Assembly: GCF_016862075.1 (NCBI RefSeq)
Contig: NZ_BOMG01000026.1
Span: 62,001 to 126,000, forward strand
Reading direction: 5' to 3'
Source of the DNA: Actinoplanes couchii
GTDB taxonomy: Bacteria > Actinomycetota > Actinomycetes > Mycobacteriales > Micromonosporaceae
Length of the DNA: 64,000 nt
This document shows, in pieces, positions 1 to 7,400 of the stretch. The notes below the pieces were generated by a model that worked only from the letters and a program-made list of their open reading frames with translations, made no database searches and was not told where the DNA came from. Position 1 is the first letter of the stretch. Every line of letters starts with the position of its first letter. The position numbers were made by a program, and so were the translations under genes.

Positions 1-355
1 GGTGACCGCCGACAGCGGTCGCCGTCGCGCCGGCCAGCAGCAGCGGGATAGCGAGTGCGCCGAGACCGATGACGGTCCACAGCCACCAGCCGACGAAGCC
101 GACCGCGCCGAGAAACGCGAGGCCGATCACCGCTCCGAAGCTGCTCCAGAAGCGCCGGGCCTTACGGTCCTGCTCGGCGATCCGTTCCTGCCGCTGCTTC
201 CAGATCCCGTACAACATGGCCTGCTGCTGGCGTTGGGTCTCCAGCTGGCTGGTGGTCAGCCGCTGCAGGTCGGCCTGCATCGTCGGGTCCGGGATGTAGA
301 TGATCCGGGTGTCCGGCGCCGGGATCGGCAGGTTGTTGCGGTTGGTTCGGGCCAT
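1..355 (-). CDS. Membrane protein of the transfer operon, 3' end outside the window
   Basis: The frame opens with ATG at 355, preceded by GGGAGG about 7 nt upstream, and stays open to the window edge, giving about 118 residues. The first 60 residues are polar and Gln/Arg-rich (LETQRQQQAM). They are followed by two closely spaced hydrophobic stretches (AVIGLAFLGAVGFVGWWLW and then GALAIPLLLAGATATA), so it is probably a small membrane protein. It lies 71 nt after the FtsK-like gene in the same direction and is probably the last visible member of the conjugation operon, in the place of a spread (Spd) protein. I do not recognise a family, and the function is inferred from position only. Confidence 0.6.
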   Translation of the reverse strand, partial: MARTNRNNLPIPAPDTRIIYIPDPTMQADLQRLTTSQLETQRQQQAMLYGIWKQRQERIAEQDRKARRFWSSFGAVIGLAFLGAVGFVGWWLWTVIGLGALAIPLLLAGATATAVGGH

Positions 356-426
356 CAGAGGCCTCCCATCAGATGGGGTTGGACAGTTCCGTCCCGAAAG
401 ATTTCGGGAGTTCAGAGCGACGACGG

Positions 427-1281
427 TCAGGACGCGAACACCGGGCGTTCTACGGGCACGTTCCAGTCGTCAGCGCGCAGGTCGACCGCGTAACGGGCGA
501 TCCGCGCACAGGTTTTGTCGTCGAGGAAAGCCACCTTCACCAGGCGAGGGCTGCCGTTCTCAGCGATCAGCAGACCCGCGCCGGGGTTGGTCGGCGAGAT
601 GGTGTTGGCCGTCCAGCCTTTCTGCGCCCAGCCGTGGCCGAGCACGATGTCCGAAGAGCTGTCGTTGGTGCAACGGCCGGCGTAGCGCCAGGCGAACAGG
701 TCCCGCAGCGACGTCGGGATGATGTCGCTGGACGGGCGCTGGGTCGCGGCGACCACGATGATGCCGACCGCACGACCACGGGCCACCAGGTCCCGCAGCA
801 GGGACGCGAACTCTTCGCGGTCCTGCTTGCGGCCGACCGTCGCGGAGAAATACGCGATCTCGTCGATCGCCACCACGTACGGATCGAAGGCGTCCTTGCG
901 CCCGACCTTGCGGCGGTCCCACGCCAGCAGATACGCGTACCGGCGGTCCATCATGATTTGCAGCCGACGCAGGACGCTCAGCGCCTGATCCAGCTTCGGA
1001 CCGACGAACACCTCGGCGCAGCGCCGCCACTGGCCCAGCTCGACCTGCTTGCCGTCGAACAGCACCAGCTTGCAGTCCAGCGAACATGCCGCATGCGCGA
1101 CCACACCGTTGAGCAGACCGGACTTTCCCGCTCCCGGCTCCCCGCCGATCAGCAGGTTCCGGTAGATCAGCGGCAGATACACCGGCTGACCGAACTCGTC
1201 GATCCCGATGAACACCGGATCGAAGATCGACAGCGCTTTGCCGGGCCGGAGGTCGGCCGGACGTGGCACCGTCGAGGACAT
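427..1281 (-). CDS. FtsK/SpoIIIE-type DNA translocase (TraB/TraSA-like ATPase half)
   Basis: This 284-residue ATPase probably pumps double-stranded DNA between mycelial cells, the role of TraB/TraSA in actinomycete conjugative elements. Walker A is GGEPGAGKS at residues 46-54, and Walker B is VVAIDEIAYF near residues 136-145, followed by an ATQRPSSDIIPTSLRDLF stretch typical of FtsK domains. It has no membrane segments of its own. The upstream gene at 2130-3008 carries the membrane part, so the translocase looks split into two genes. Its ATG overlaps the preceding stop as TGATG, indicating translational coupling. No C-terminal winged-helix gamma domain is evident. Confidence 0.85.
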   Translation of the reverse strand: MSSTVPRPADLRPGKALSIFDPVFIGIDEFGQPVYLPLIYRNLLIGGEPGAGKSGLLNGVVAHAACSLDCKLVLFDGKQVELGQWRRCAEVFVGPKLDQALSVLRRLQIMMDRRYAYLLAWDRRKVGRKDAFDPYVVAIDEIAYFSATVGRKQDREEFASLLRDLVARGRAVGIIVVAATQRPSSDIIPTSLRDLFAWRYAGRCTNDSSSDIVLGHGWAQKGWTANTISPTNPGAGLLIAENGSPRLVKVAFLDDKTCARIARYAVDLRADDWNVPVERPVFAS

Positions 1282-1619
1282 CAGCGGTCCTCCCGCCCGT
1301 CCGTCTGCTGCGACCAGTAGGCCGTCAGCAACTCGGCCAACTCCAGACGGATCACCACGTGCCCGTCAGGAGACAGCAGCACCGCATCGGCAGGACACTC
1401 GCGCGGAGCCGGAACCAACAGCCAGCCCTCGTAGGGACCGTGCTCCATCACCGGCACCCGGTCCGGGACGCTGAGCGCCCGGCACGCGGCCACGAAGTCG
1501 ACCATCAGCGGTCGGCAGTCCTCGGCCGTGGTGGCGAGCATCGCGCCCTGCCAGATCGGTGCCAGCACAGCACCGTCCGAGCCGCCGGCAAACATGTCGC
1601 CGTAGCGTGTGGCGTCCAT
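1281..1619 (-). CDS. Hypothetical protein of the transfer operon
   Basis: This 112-residue soluble protein begins MDATRYGDMF. It sits between ssb and the FtsK-like gene with one-base TGATG overlaps at both ends, so all three are probably translated from one message. I chose the start at 1619 over an upstream one at 1661 because of that coupling. The middle (GYEGWLLVPAPR-like, then ADAVLLSPDGHVVIRLELAELL) looks like a compact alpha/beta fold. I do not recognise the family. A role as accessory to DNA transfer is inferred from location only. Confidence 0.7.
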   Translation of the reverse strand: MDATRYGDMFAGGSDGAVLAPIWQGAMLATTAEDCRPLMVDFVAACRALSVPDRVPVMEHGPYEGWLLVPAPRECPADAVLLSPDGHVVIRLELAELLTAYWSQQTDGREDR

Positions 1620-2074
1620 CAGAAACCCTCCGCCCCGACCGGAACCTTCGGGCTGTCCCACGGGCTTGCGGGAGCCGACTCCGGAACGAAGCCGTCACCG
1701 CCCTTGGCCCGGGAGATCTTCGTGACCTTCGCCGACGCAAACCGCAGCGACGGGCCGATCTCGTCGACCTCCAAGCCGTGCGCCGACCGCTTCTCGCCCT
1801 CCGGGGTCTCCCACCGGTTCAGCTTCAACCGACCGACGACAACCACCCGGTTGCCCTTGCTCAGCGACTGGGCCACGTTCTCGGCCAAGTCCCGCCACGC
1901 CGTGCAGGTCATGAACAGCGGGTCGCCGTCCTTCCACTGCCCGGCCTCACGGTCGAACATCCGGGGCGTCGACGCCATGGTGAACTTCGCCCGCGCGACG
2001 CTCTTGTCGGTGTACGACAGTTCCGGATCGCCGGTCAGGTTCCCGACGATCGTCACCTGGGTCTCTCCAGCCAT
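1619..2074 (-). CDS. ssb: Single-stranded DNA-binding protein of the mobile element
   Basis: This 151-residue protein carries an OB-fold SSB domain over roughly residues 1-110. Recognisable stretches are TIVGNLTGDPELSYTDKSVA, FMTCTAWRDLAENVAQSL and RVVVVGRLK. It would coat single-stranded DNA during element replication or transfer. The start at 2074 has AAGGAG 8 nt upstream, whereas the longer upstream frame has no ribosome site. The tail ends PVGAEGF and lacks the acidic DDDIPF-like tip that chromosomal SSBs use to recruit partners, which fits a plasmid or element paralogue. Its stop overlaps the next start (TGATG). Confidence 0.9.
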   Translation of the reverse strand: MAGETQVTIVGNLTGDPELSYTDKSVARAKFTMASTPRMFDREAGQWKDGDPLFMTCTAWRDLAENVAQSLSKGNRVVVVGRLKLNRWETPEGEKRSAHGLEVDEIGPSLRFASAKVTKISRAKGGDGFVPESAPASPWDSPKVPVGAEGF

Positions 2075-2129
2075 GCTGGTCACTCCTTGAAACAGAAGGG
2101 ATACGACACACGCACCACGCCCGCCGAGG

Positions 2130-3008
2130 TCACCGGCGGCCACCGCCACGAGACGGTTCCGGAGCGGGAGGTTCATCGACGTCGGCCAGGTCCAGGCCGA
2201 CCAGCGGCACGGCCGGGGACACCGGCGCATCCGCCCACTCGTCATCGAGATCCGAGCCGCCAAGCAGCGCGGACAACGGCGACGGCACCATGCCGGTCAA
2301 CGGGTCACGACGCGTCACGTCCACCCGCACAAGCGACGACAGGTTCTGCCGGGCACGTGACACCCGCACCAGACTCGCCCCGAAACAGGCCACCGCGATC
2401 CGGTCGGCCTTCCCGTCCAGGTCGTCCAGCGACAGGCCCGGCCGCAGCCACACCCACACCCGCTCACCAGCGAGAGTCGGACGCGCCCACAACATCAGCG
2501 GCACCGGCAACGGCCGCGAACCGCCCTGCCCACCGACACGAACGAACTGCGTGAACGCCAGCCGCAGCCGATGACGATCCACCACACACCACGACCACGC
2601 GAACACGAACCGCCGCACCCGGCCAACCAGCAGAACGCCGGCCACCAGAACCACCACGGCACCGAGCACCAGCCACCACGGCCACACCCGCGCCGCCAGC
2701 GACACACCAGCCACCACCAGCGCCGCAACGGCGATCTCCAGAGACCACCACCACAACACCCGCAGCACCGGCCAGACCCGCACCATCACAGCGGTCAACA
2801 GACCCAACACGCCGCCGGACACCAGACCGAGCGCCACCGCGTACAACACCGGCACGAACGCCGACGCCACCGCAGCAACCACAGCCCAGCAACCCAGGCT
2901 CACACCGATGAACGCCAGACGAGCCCGCCTGACATACCACTGCGACACCGGCGTCTCCACCAACGCCACCGTGCCGACGGGTGCGGATTTGAACACCCCA
3001 CCAGCCAT
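2130..3008 (-). CDS. Polytopic membrane protein, N-terminal-half TraB-like
   Basis: This 292-residue protein is the first gene of the leftward transfer operon. Residues about 30-135 form four to five hydrophobic segments (FIGVSLGCWAVVAAVASAFV; ALGLVSGGVLGLLTAVM; LEIAVAALVVAGVSLAA; WWLVLGAVVVLVAGVLLV). A soluble part follows, including LRPGLSLDDLDGKADRIAVA and a Pro-rich tail. The hydrophobic head plus a DLDxxADRIA stretch resembles the region that precedes the ATPase in full-length actinomycete TraB/FtsK transfer proteins, so I infer it supplies the membrane pore of a split translocase. The start at 3008 has GGGAGGT upstream; a longer frame from 3053 lacks one. The upstream region carries GntR-type operators. 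Confidence 0.75.
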   Translation of the reverse strand: MAGGVFKSAPVGTVALVETPVSQWYVRRARLAFIGVSLGCWAVVAAVASAFVPVLYAVALGLVSGGVLGLLTAVMVRVWPVLRVLWWWSLEIAVAALVVAGVSLAARVWPWWLVLGAVVVLVAGVLLVGRVRRFVFAWSWCVVDRHRLRLAFTQFVRVGGQGGSRPLPVPLMLWARPTLAGERVWVWLRPGLSLDDLDGKADRIAVACFGASLVRVSRARQNLSSLVRVDVTRRDPLTGMVPSPLSALLGGSDLDDEWADAPVSPAVPLVGLDLADVDEPPAPEPSRGGGRR

Positions 3009-3035
3009 TGCCACCTCCCTAAGACGATGCACGAA

Positions 3036-3050
3036 AGACGTACTACGTCT
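3036..3050. promoter_or_regulatory. Perfect palindromic operator O1 (AGACGTACTACGTCT)
   Basis: This 15-bp perfect palindrome lies 28 bp upstream of the leftward transfer operon and within the gap to the divergent GntR gene. It is the best of three related sites (also 3080-3094 and 3160-3174). GntR-family regulators bind such palindromes, so this is probably the site where the neighbouring GntR protein represses transfer genes. Binding is inferred. Confidence 0.7.
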
Positions 3051-3079
3051 CAAGGTAAAGGCGACAATCGATGATCACA

Positions 3080-3094
3080 AGACGTAATACGTCC
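3080..3094. promoter_or_regulatory. Palindromic operator O2 (AGACGTAATACGTCC)
   Basis: The second copy of the operator has one mismatch at the outer position of one arm. Its centre is 44 bp from that of O1, close to four helical turns, so dimers on both could face the same side of the DNA. It lies between the divergent promoters. Confidence 0.65.
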
Positions 3095-3159
3095 GCTGGC
3101 GGGTAAGGAGGGTGCACCAGTTGGCAAGGATGGTGCATAGGCCTAGCGTGAACCCCGTA

Positions 3160-3174
3160 AGACGTCCTACGCCG
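3160..3174. promoter_or_regulatory. Degenerate operator O3 (AGACGTCCTACGCCG)
   Basis: This is a weaker copy of the O1/O2 motif with a conserved GACGT and TACG core. It ends about 9 bp before the preferred GTG start of the GntR gene, a position suited to autorepression. Its presence supports placing the GntR start at 3184 rather than 3112. Confidence 0.5.
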
Positions 3175-3183
3175 GGAGAGCAA

Positions 3184-3963
3184 GTGGTCATCGAGCCGTC
3201 GAAGCCGCAGTACATTCAGATTGCTGATGAACTGCGCGCCCGCATTGACCAGCGGGTCTACCAGGCTGGGACGTCACTGCCCAGCGAGCAGCGCCTCGCC
3301 GATGAACTAGGCGTCTCGCGCGTGACCGTCAACAAGGCCTTGACGCTGCTCCGCGCGTCAGGGGATGTGAAGGTACGCCGAGGGGCAGGCACCTACGTGC
3401 GGAGCCTGTCCCGGATCCTCCGCGACGCCAAGCGCCGGTACGCGGCTCGGGACCACGGTACGGGTGCAGGCGAAGTCGAGGTGACGGGACTGAACCTGCA
3501 GTCCCGCACCGACTACCGCGAGATCGGCCGTGTCCACCCGCCAACGGCAGCCGCAAAAGTCCTGCGCCTAGAGGGCGACAAGGATGCGCTCGTACGCCGC
3601 CGCGTCCTTTACGCCAACAACGAACCGACCCAGATCGCAGACTCCTACATCCCCTGGGACATCGCCGACGGATGTGATGCGCTACTGCGCGCTGACGCCG
3701 GCAAAGGCGGTTCTTACTCCCGTCTCGCCGAGCTGGGACACGGACCGGTCCGCTTCACCGAGGATGTCAACGTCCGCGTTCCCGACGACGCCGAGCAACG
3801 CTTGCTGGACATCGAGGCGACCCTTCCCGTGTTCGAAATCTGGCACGTCGCGTACGACGCCGAGGACCGGCCCGTAGAACTCTGCATCCACGTCATGCCC
3901 GGCCACCTGTGGACGCTGCGCTACGACTGGGACGACGAGACCCGAAGCGGAGCCCGCCACTGA
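3184..3963 (+). CDS. GntR/HutC-family repressor of the mobile element (KorSA-like)
   Basis: This 259-residue regulator has a GntR winged helix at residues about 10-75 (PSEQRLADELGVSRVTVNKA is the recognition part) and a UTRA-like effector domain from about 95 to the end. I chose GTG 3184, which has GGGAG just upstream and starts directly before the helix. Longer starts at 3112 and 3130 would read through operator O3. In pSAM2-type elements the GntR protein KorSA keeps transfer and replication silent, and the three palindromes in the divergent promoter region make the same role likely here. Its stop overlaps the next start as TGATG, tying the regulator to the PP2C-like gene. Confidence 0.85.
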   Translation: MVIEPSKPQYIQIADELRARIDQRVYQAGTSLPSEQRLADELGVSRVTVNKALTLLRASGDVKVRRGAGTYVRSLSRILRDAKRRYAARDHGTGAGEVEVTGLNLQSRTDYREIGRVHPPTAAAKVLRLEGDKDALVRRRVLYANNEPTQIADSYIPWDIADGCDALLRADAGKGGSYSRLAELGHGPVRFTEDVNVRVPDDAEQRLLDIEATLPVFEIWHVAYDAEDRPVELCIHVMPGHLWTLRYDWDDETRSGARH

Positions 3964-4796
3964 TGGAAGTCAGGATCAGCTCTCAAGTCGCGCCCGGCCG
4001 CGACGTCAACGAGGACGCCGCGCTGTCCATCGGCACCCTGGTAGCGGTGTTCGACGGCGTCACCCAACCCCCCGGCTTCGACACCGGATGCGTCCACGGC
4101 CCAGCCTGGTACGTCCGGCGGTTGTCCGCCCAACTTGCTGCCGCCTTCTCCGCCGCTCCACTCGACCCACTGCCGGAGCTACTGGCCGCAGCGATACAAG
4201 GCGTCGCCGACGCCCACCGCAACACTTGCGACCTCACTCGTCCAGGAACACCAGCATCGACCGTCTGTCTTCTCCGCGCAGGCGGCGCCCAAGCGGACTA
4301 TCTCGTCCTCTGCGACAGCCCGCTGGTTCTCGACCGAGGCGACCGGGCCGAGGTCGTGACCGATGACCGCTTCGGCCGACTCATCGCTGAACTGCGAAAC
4401 AAGGCACTGGTTCCCAGCGCGGCGGGCCTCGGACAGATTCCAGGCGTCACGGTCGAGAAGTGGCAGCACACCAATCGACCCGGCGGGTATTGGATCGCCG
4501 CCGCCGCCCCGCAAGCGGCATTCGAAGCCGTGACAGGGTCTGTCCCTCTGACTGGCCCCCAACGCCTCCGCCGGGCAGCTCTGCTGACCGATGGCGCGTC
4601 GGCCGCCGTAGACAAGTTCGCCCTCTTCGGATGGGACGACCTCCTAGATTTGCTGGTCGCTTCTGGACCTGGCCAGCTCATCCGACGCGTACGCCGCGCT
4701 GAAAAGGCCGACCAACCCGGATCCACGCTTTCGCGCTACAAGAAGTACGACGACGCCACCGCCGCAATCTGCCTGTTCGAAGGGACCGACCTGTGA
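3963..4796 (+). CDS. PP2C-like protein phosphatase
   Basis: This 277-residue protein keeps the metal-binding signature of PP2C/SpoIIE-type phosphatases. These are an N-terminal RDVNEDA followed by VAVFDGVT (the DG metal site), a central LLTDGAS, and a C-terminal KKYDDATAAICLF. It should therefore dephosphorylate Ser/Thr-phosphoproteins or act as a signalling homologue. The ATG overlaps the GntR stop (TGATG) and its own stop overlaps the NUDIX start (GTGA), so the three genes form one coupled unit. No membrane segment is visible. Its substrate is unknown; a link to element immunity or host signalling is a guess. Confidence 0.75.
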   Translation: MEVRISSQVAPGRDVNEDAALSIGTLVAVFDGVTQPPGFDTGCVHGPAWYVRRLSAQLAAAFSAAPLDPLPELLAAAIQGVADAHRNTCDLTRPGTPASTVCLLRAGGAQADYLVLCDSPLVLDRGDRAEVVTDDRFGRLIAELRNKALVPSAAGLGQIPGVTVEKWQHTNRPGGYWIAAAAPQAAFEAVTGSVPLTGPQRLRRAALLTDGASAAVDKFALFGWDDLLDLLVASGPGQLIRRVRRAEKADQPGSTLSRYKKYDDATAAICLFEGTDL

Positions 4797-5257
4797 CCCA
4801 GTCCGAACGCCCCCGGCACTCCGTCAGCGTCGCTGCCGTCGTCACCGACGAACAGTCCCGCGTGCTGGTGGTCCAACGACGCGACACAGGCAAGTGGGAG
4901 ATCCCCGGCGGCATCCTCGAACTCAACGAATCCGTCCACGCAGGCGTGCGCCGAGAGGTAGAGGAAGAAACCGGTGTAACTATCGAGCCCGAGCGGCTGA
5001 CAGGCGTTTACAAGAACCTCCGCCTAGGTGTGGTCGCCCTAGTCTTCCGCGCCCGCGTCACCAGCGGCACACCTGGCCCCACGGAGGAAAGCGCCGCTAT
5101 CGACTGGTGGACCTCGGACGAGGTCACCGAGCAGATGAGCGAGACCTTCGCAGTGCGCGTCCTAGATGCCCTCGATACAGTCGACGTCGCCATCCGTCTG
5201 CACAATGGCGTCAGCCTTCTCACGGAAGAGATCGCGCCCGAGGTTCTGGGCGACTGA
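4793..5257 (+). CDS. NUDIX hydrolase (Pif-like candidate)
   Basis: This 154-residue enzyme contains a complete Nudix box, GGILELNESVHAGVRREVEE followed by ETGV, at about residues 39-62. It should hydrolyse a nucleoside diphosphate linked to another group. It starts with GTG overlapping the PP2C stop by four bases. The pSAM2 immunity factor Pif, which blocks redundant transfer into cells already carrying the element, contains a Nudix motif. The position at the end of the regulatory unit of a transfer element therefore makes an immunity role plausible, though a housekeeping-type hydrolase cannot be excluded. Confidence 0.85.
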   Translation: MTQSERPRHSVSVAAVVTDEQSRVLVVQRRDTGKWEIPGGILELNESVHAGVRREVEEETGVTIEPERLTGVYKNLRLGVVALVFRARVTSGTPGPTEESAAIDWWTSDEVTEQMSETFAVRVLDALDTVDVAIRLHNGVSLLTEEIAPEVLGD

Positions 5258-5605
5258 GCGAGGTCAGGTGATTTCCAATCAGACTCAGCACTCGACCCCA
5301 GGCAACTAACGATCTTGAATAGGCTTGGTCCAACAGGACGATGAACTGCACGCCTTTGTGCACCGCTGTCCGTGGATGTCCGCTGCGATCACCCGCAATT
5401 GTCACCAAGGCTGGTCGGACTGCTGCCTTGACAGCGCCATGACCCCATCTGGCCGACCGTCTTCAGTCCGCCGATCCGTGGAGTCCATGCCGACCTCGAT
5501 CCAGTCGACTGGGGCGTGGCCGGCACCCCTGAACTGGCACATGCGCTCTTCTGCAGTTCGCGTCTGGGCATGTAACCAGCGGCAAGGAGTAACTATGATG
5601 TCACT
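5258..5605. other. Intergenic region before the ATPase cargo gene
   Basis: I see no convincing gene in this 348-bp stretch. One forward frame, 5325-5642, has poor start context and no recognisable domain. Near its right end AAGGAG (5584-5589) is ideally spaced for ATG 5595, which would give only a 15-codon peptide ending at 5642. The same site lies 16 nt from the ATPase ATG at 5606. The region probably holds the ATPase promoter and marks the switch to lower-GC DNA. Confidence 0.5.
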
Positions 5606-7063
5606 ATGGTCCAACTCAAGCACCTACGCATCGGTTCACTAGCGGCCGAGAGCGACGAGGAACTGTTCAACTACTTCGTCGTTACTCCGGATGCAGAAAC
5701 AATCGTAAATGAGCGCATTGGGCTCGTGTTGGGCCGAAAAGGATCGGGTAAGACGGCACTTTTCCGGCAAGGTGAAGAGCTGTTGCGTGAATTTGGCCTA
5801 AGCGAAGTAAACCTGATTCGACTGAACATGGATGATCACGCATGGGGTGCCTTTAAGGACTTTAAAGACCTCGGCCTTTCTTCTGAACACGCCGCCACCG
5901 TCTCCTGGCAACTTGCCTTACTGCTTCAACTATCGATCGCGGCAGCGGCTGCCCCGATGGAACAATGGACCAAGAAGGCCGTTGACGACATCCGCGTCCT
6001 TCATAAGTTTATTACTGACAACTTTGGCGAGGTTCGCCCCGACCTTTCCAAGTCGAGTAAATTGATCGGCCAAATTAGTTCCCTGAAGGTTGGAGCCTTC
6101 GGCACTGGACTAGAAACGCAGTGGAAAGACAGGGCAGGATCCCCGCGGGAACTCGTTCCCGGCCTGGTTGATACTATCGCGCAGCACCTAATTGCACCGC
6201 TGCAGGAAACTGCATGGATGTGCATGTTGGATCAACTTGACGAGTCTTGGGATGGCTCGCAGGAAAAGAAGCAACTTCTCGTTGGACTCATCAAAGCAGT
6301 AAAGCGCGTAAATGACGACTTCGGATGGAGAAATGACCCCATTCAAGGCGTAAGAGCCGTCGCATTTCTCCGAACTGATATCTATGATTCTTTGGATTTC
6401 GACGATAAAGATAAAGTGAGAGATACGGTTCATGAGATTCGATGGGGAAACGATGAACTTAAGCACATGCTTGAGTCGCGACTTGACTCCATTACCTTAA
6501 ACTCGATCTTCGAGACGAGTACGGATATCCATAAGGGCCGCATCCCTAAGGGATCGTTCAATTATTTGGTTAGTCGGACCTTCATGCGCCCTCGCGACTT
6601 ACTGCAATTCTTGAACGCCGTTCGTTCCGAGAACCCAGACGCCACGAATATAACCAGCCGCATCGTTGAGAAGGCGGAAACTCGGTACAGTCGCGATAAA
6701 GTCGATGATCTCCGCCAAGAGTATAGGCGCGGCGCGCCTTGGATCGACGTAGCGATTGAGTCGCTAAGGCAAGGACCGAACAAGTTCGATACGAGAGTAG
6801 AGCTGGAGCAACGTCTCGGTGAACGCGCCGATATAGCTCGACTCAATCAATGGGGAATGTCCATCCGAGACCTGGTTGATTGGCTCATGGAGATTAGCGT
6901 TCTCGGCGCATCTCCTCGAAAAGTTCGACGCCAAAGAATCCGCTATCGCTGCGAAGGTGATACGGTTTCACTCGAAGGTGATAGCACGGCATGGATTCAT
7001 CCGGCGCTTTTCCATGGTCTTTCGTTAACGGAGCCGCGAGCGAGTCGGTTGGGGTCGCCGTAG
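5606..7063 (+). CDS. P-loop ATPase, Sll1717-like (candidate defence cargo)
   Basis: This 485-residue protein has Walker A GRKGSGKT at residues 43-50, Walker B-like MCMLDQLDESW near 204-215, and FLRTDIYDSL further on. This arrangement matches the P-loop ATPases named after Sll1717, which are STAND/KAP-like and often sit in mobile or defence islands. Activity on a target is unknown. ATG 5606 is the only possible start, because a TAA stop lies at 5573-5575 in the same frame. Base composition drops clearly compared with neighbours, with many codons ending in A or T, which indicates recent transfer. It faces the HEPN-motif gene across a 337-bp gap and may act with it. Confidence 0.75.
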   Translation: MVQLKHLRIGSLAAESDEELFNYFVVTPDAETIVNERIGLVLGRKGSGKTALFRQGEELLREFGLSEVNLIRLNMDDHAWGAFKDFKDLGLSSEHAATVSWQLALLLQLSIAAAAAPMEQWTKKAVDDIRVLHKFITDNFGEVRPDLSKSSKLIGQISSLKVGAFGTGLETQWKDRAGSPRELVPGLVDTIAQHLIAPLQETAWMCMLDQLDESWDGSQEKKQLLVGLIKAVKRVNDDFGWRNDPIQGVRAVAFLRTDIYDSLDFDDKDKVRDTVHEIRWGNDELKHMLESRLDSITLNSIFETSTDIHKGRIPKGSFNYLVSRTFMRPRDLLQFLNAVRSENPDATNITSRIVEKAETRYSRDKVDDLRQEYRRGAPWIDVAIESLRQGPNKFDTRVELEQRLGERADIARLNQWGMSIRDLVDWLMEISVLGASPRKVRRQRIRYRCEGDTVSLEGDSTAWIHPALFHGLSLTEPRASRLGSP

Positions 7064-7400
7064 TACCGGCCCCGTGCCGTCTCGTCACCCTCGACCCACC
7101 ATCGTAAGACCGTGGCTCGCTGGCGCCCTTGAACGTGTACAGAAAGTTCGAACGCACCGCGCTACGGCATCCACTTGAGCACCGCCATTTCCTGGATCTC
7201 CGGGACGACGGTGAGAACTTTCTATACATCTTCAAGGCGGCCCTTCGGGCCACGCGCAGTCATTCCGCCGGCCGCTCGCGCCTTGCCGCTTCGCTCCCGG
7301 CGCGCGCTGGCTGTCTGAGCGCAGTACCAGTGAACGCGCCGAGGCCCCGGCTATCCCCACCGAGGGACAGACCGGGACCGAAGAGGCAGGTCGCGAGAGG
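7064..7400. other. Gap between the convergent ATPase and HEPN genes
   Basis: No convincing gene is present. The gap holds a long imperfect inverted repeat (7127-7237) and then GC-rich DNA with short GGCCCTTCGGGCC-type self-complementary runs. Forward frame 7129-7434 and reverse frame 6894-7253 look accidental. Confidence 0.5.
7127..7237. repeat. Imperfect 23-bp inverted repeat between cargo genes
   Basis: The left arm 7127-7149 (CCTTGAACGTGTACAGAAAG plus TTC) and the right arm 7215-7237 match as inverted copies at 20 of 23 positions, separated by 65 bp. It lies between two convergent genes. It could be a bidirectional terminator, a recombination site or the ends of a decayed small element. 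I cannot tell which. Confidence 0.6.
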
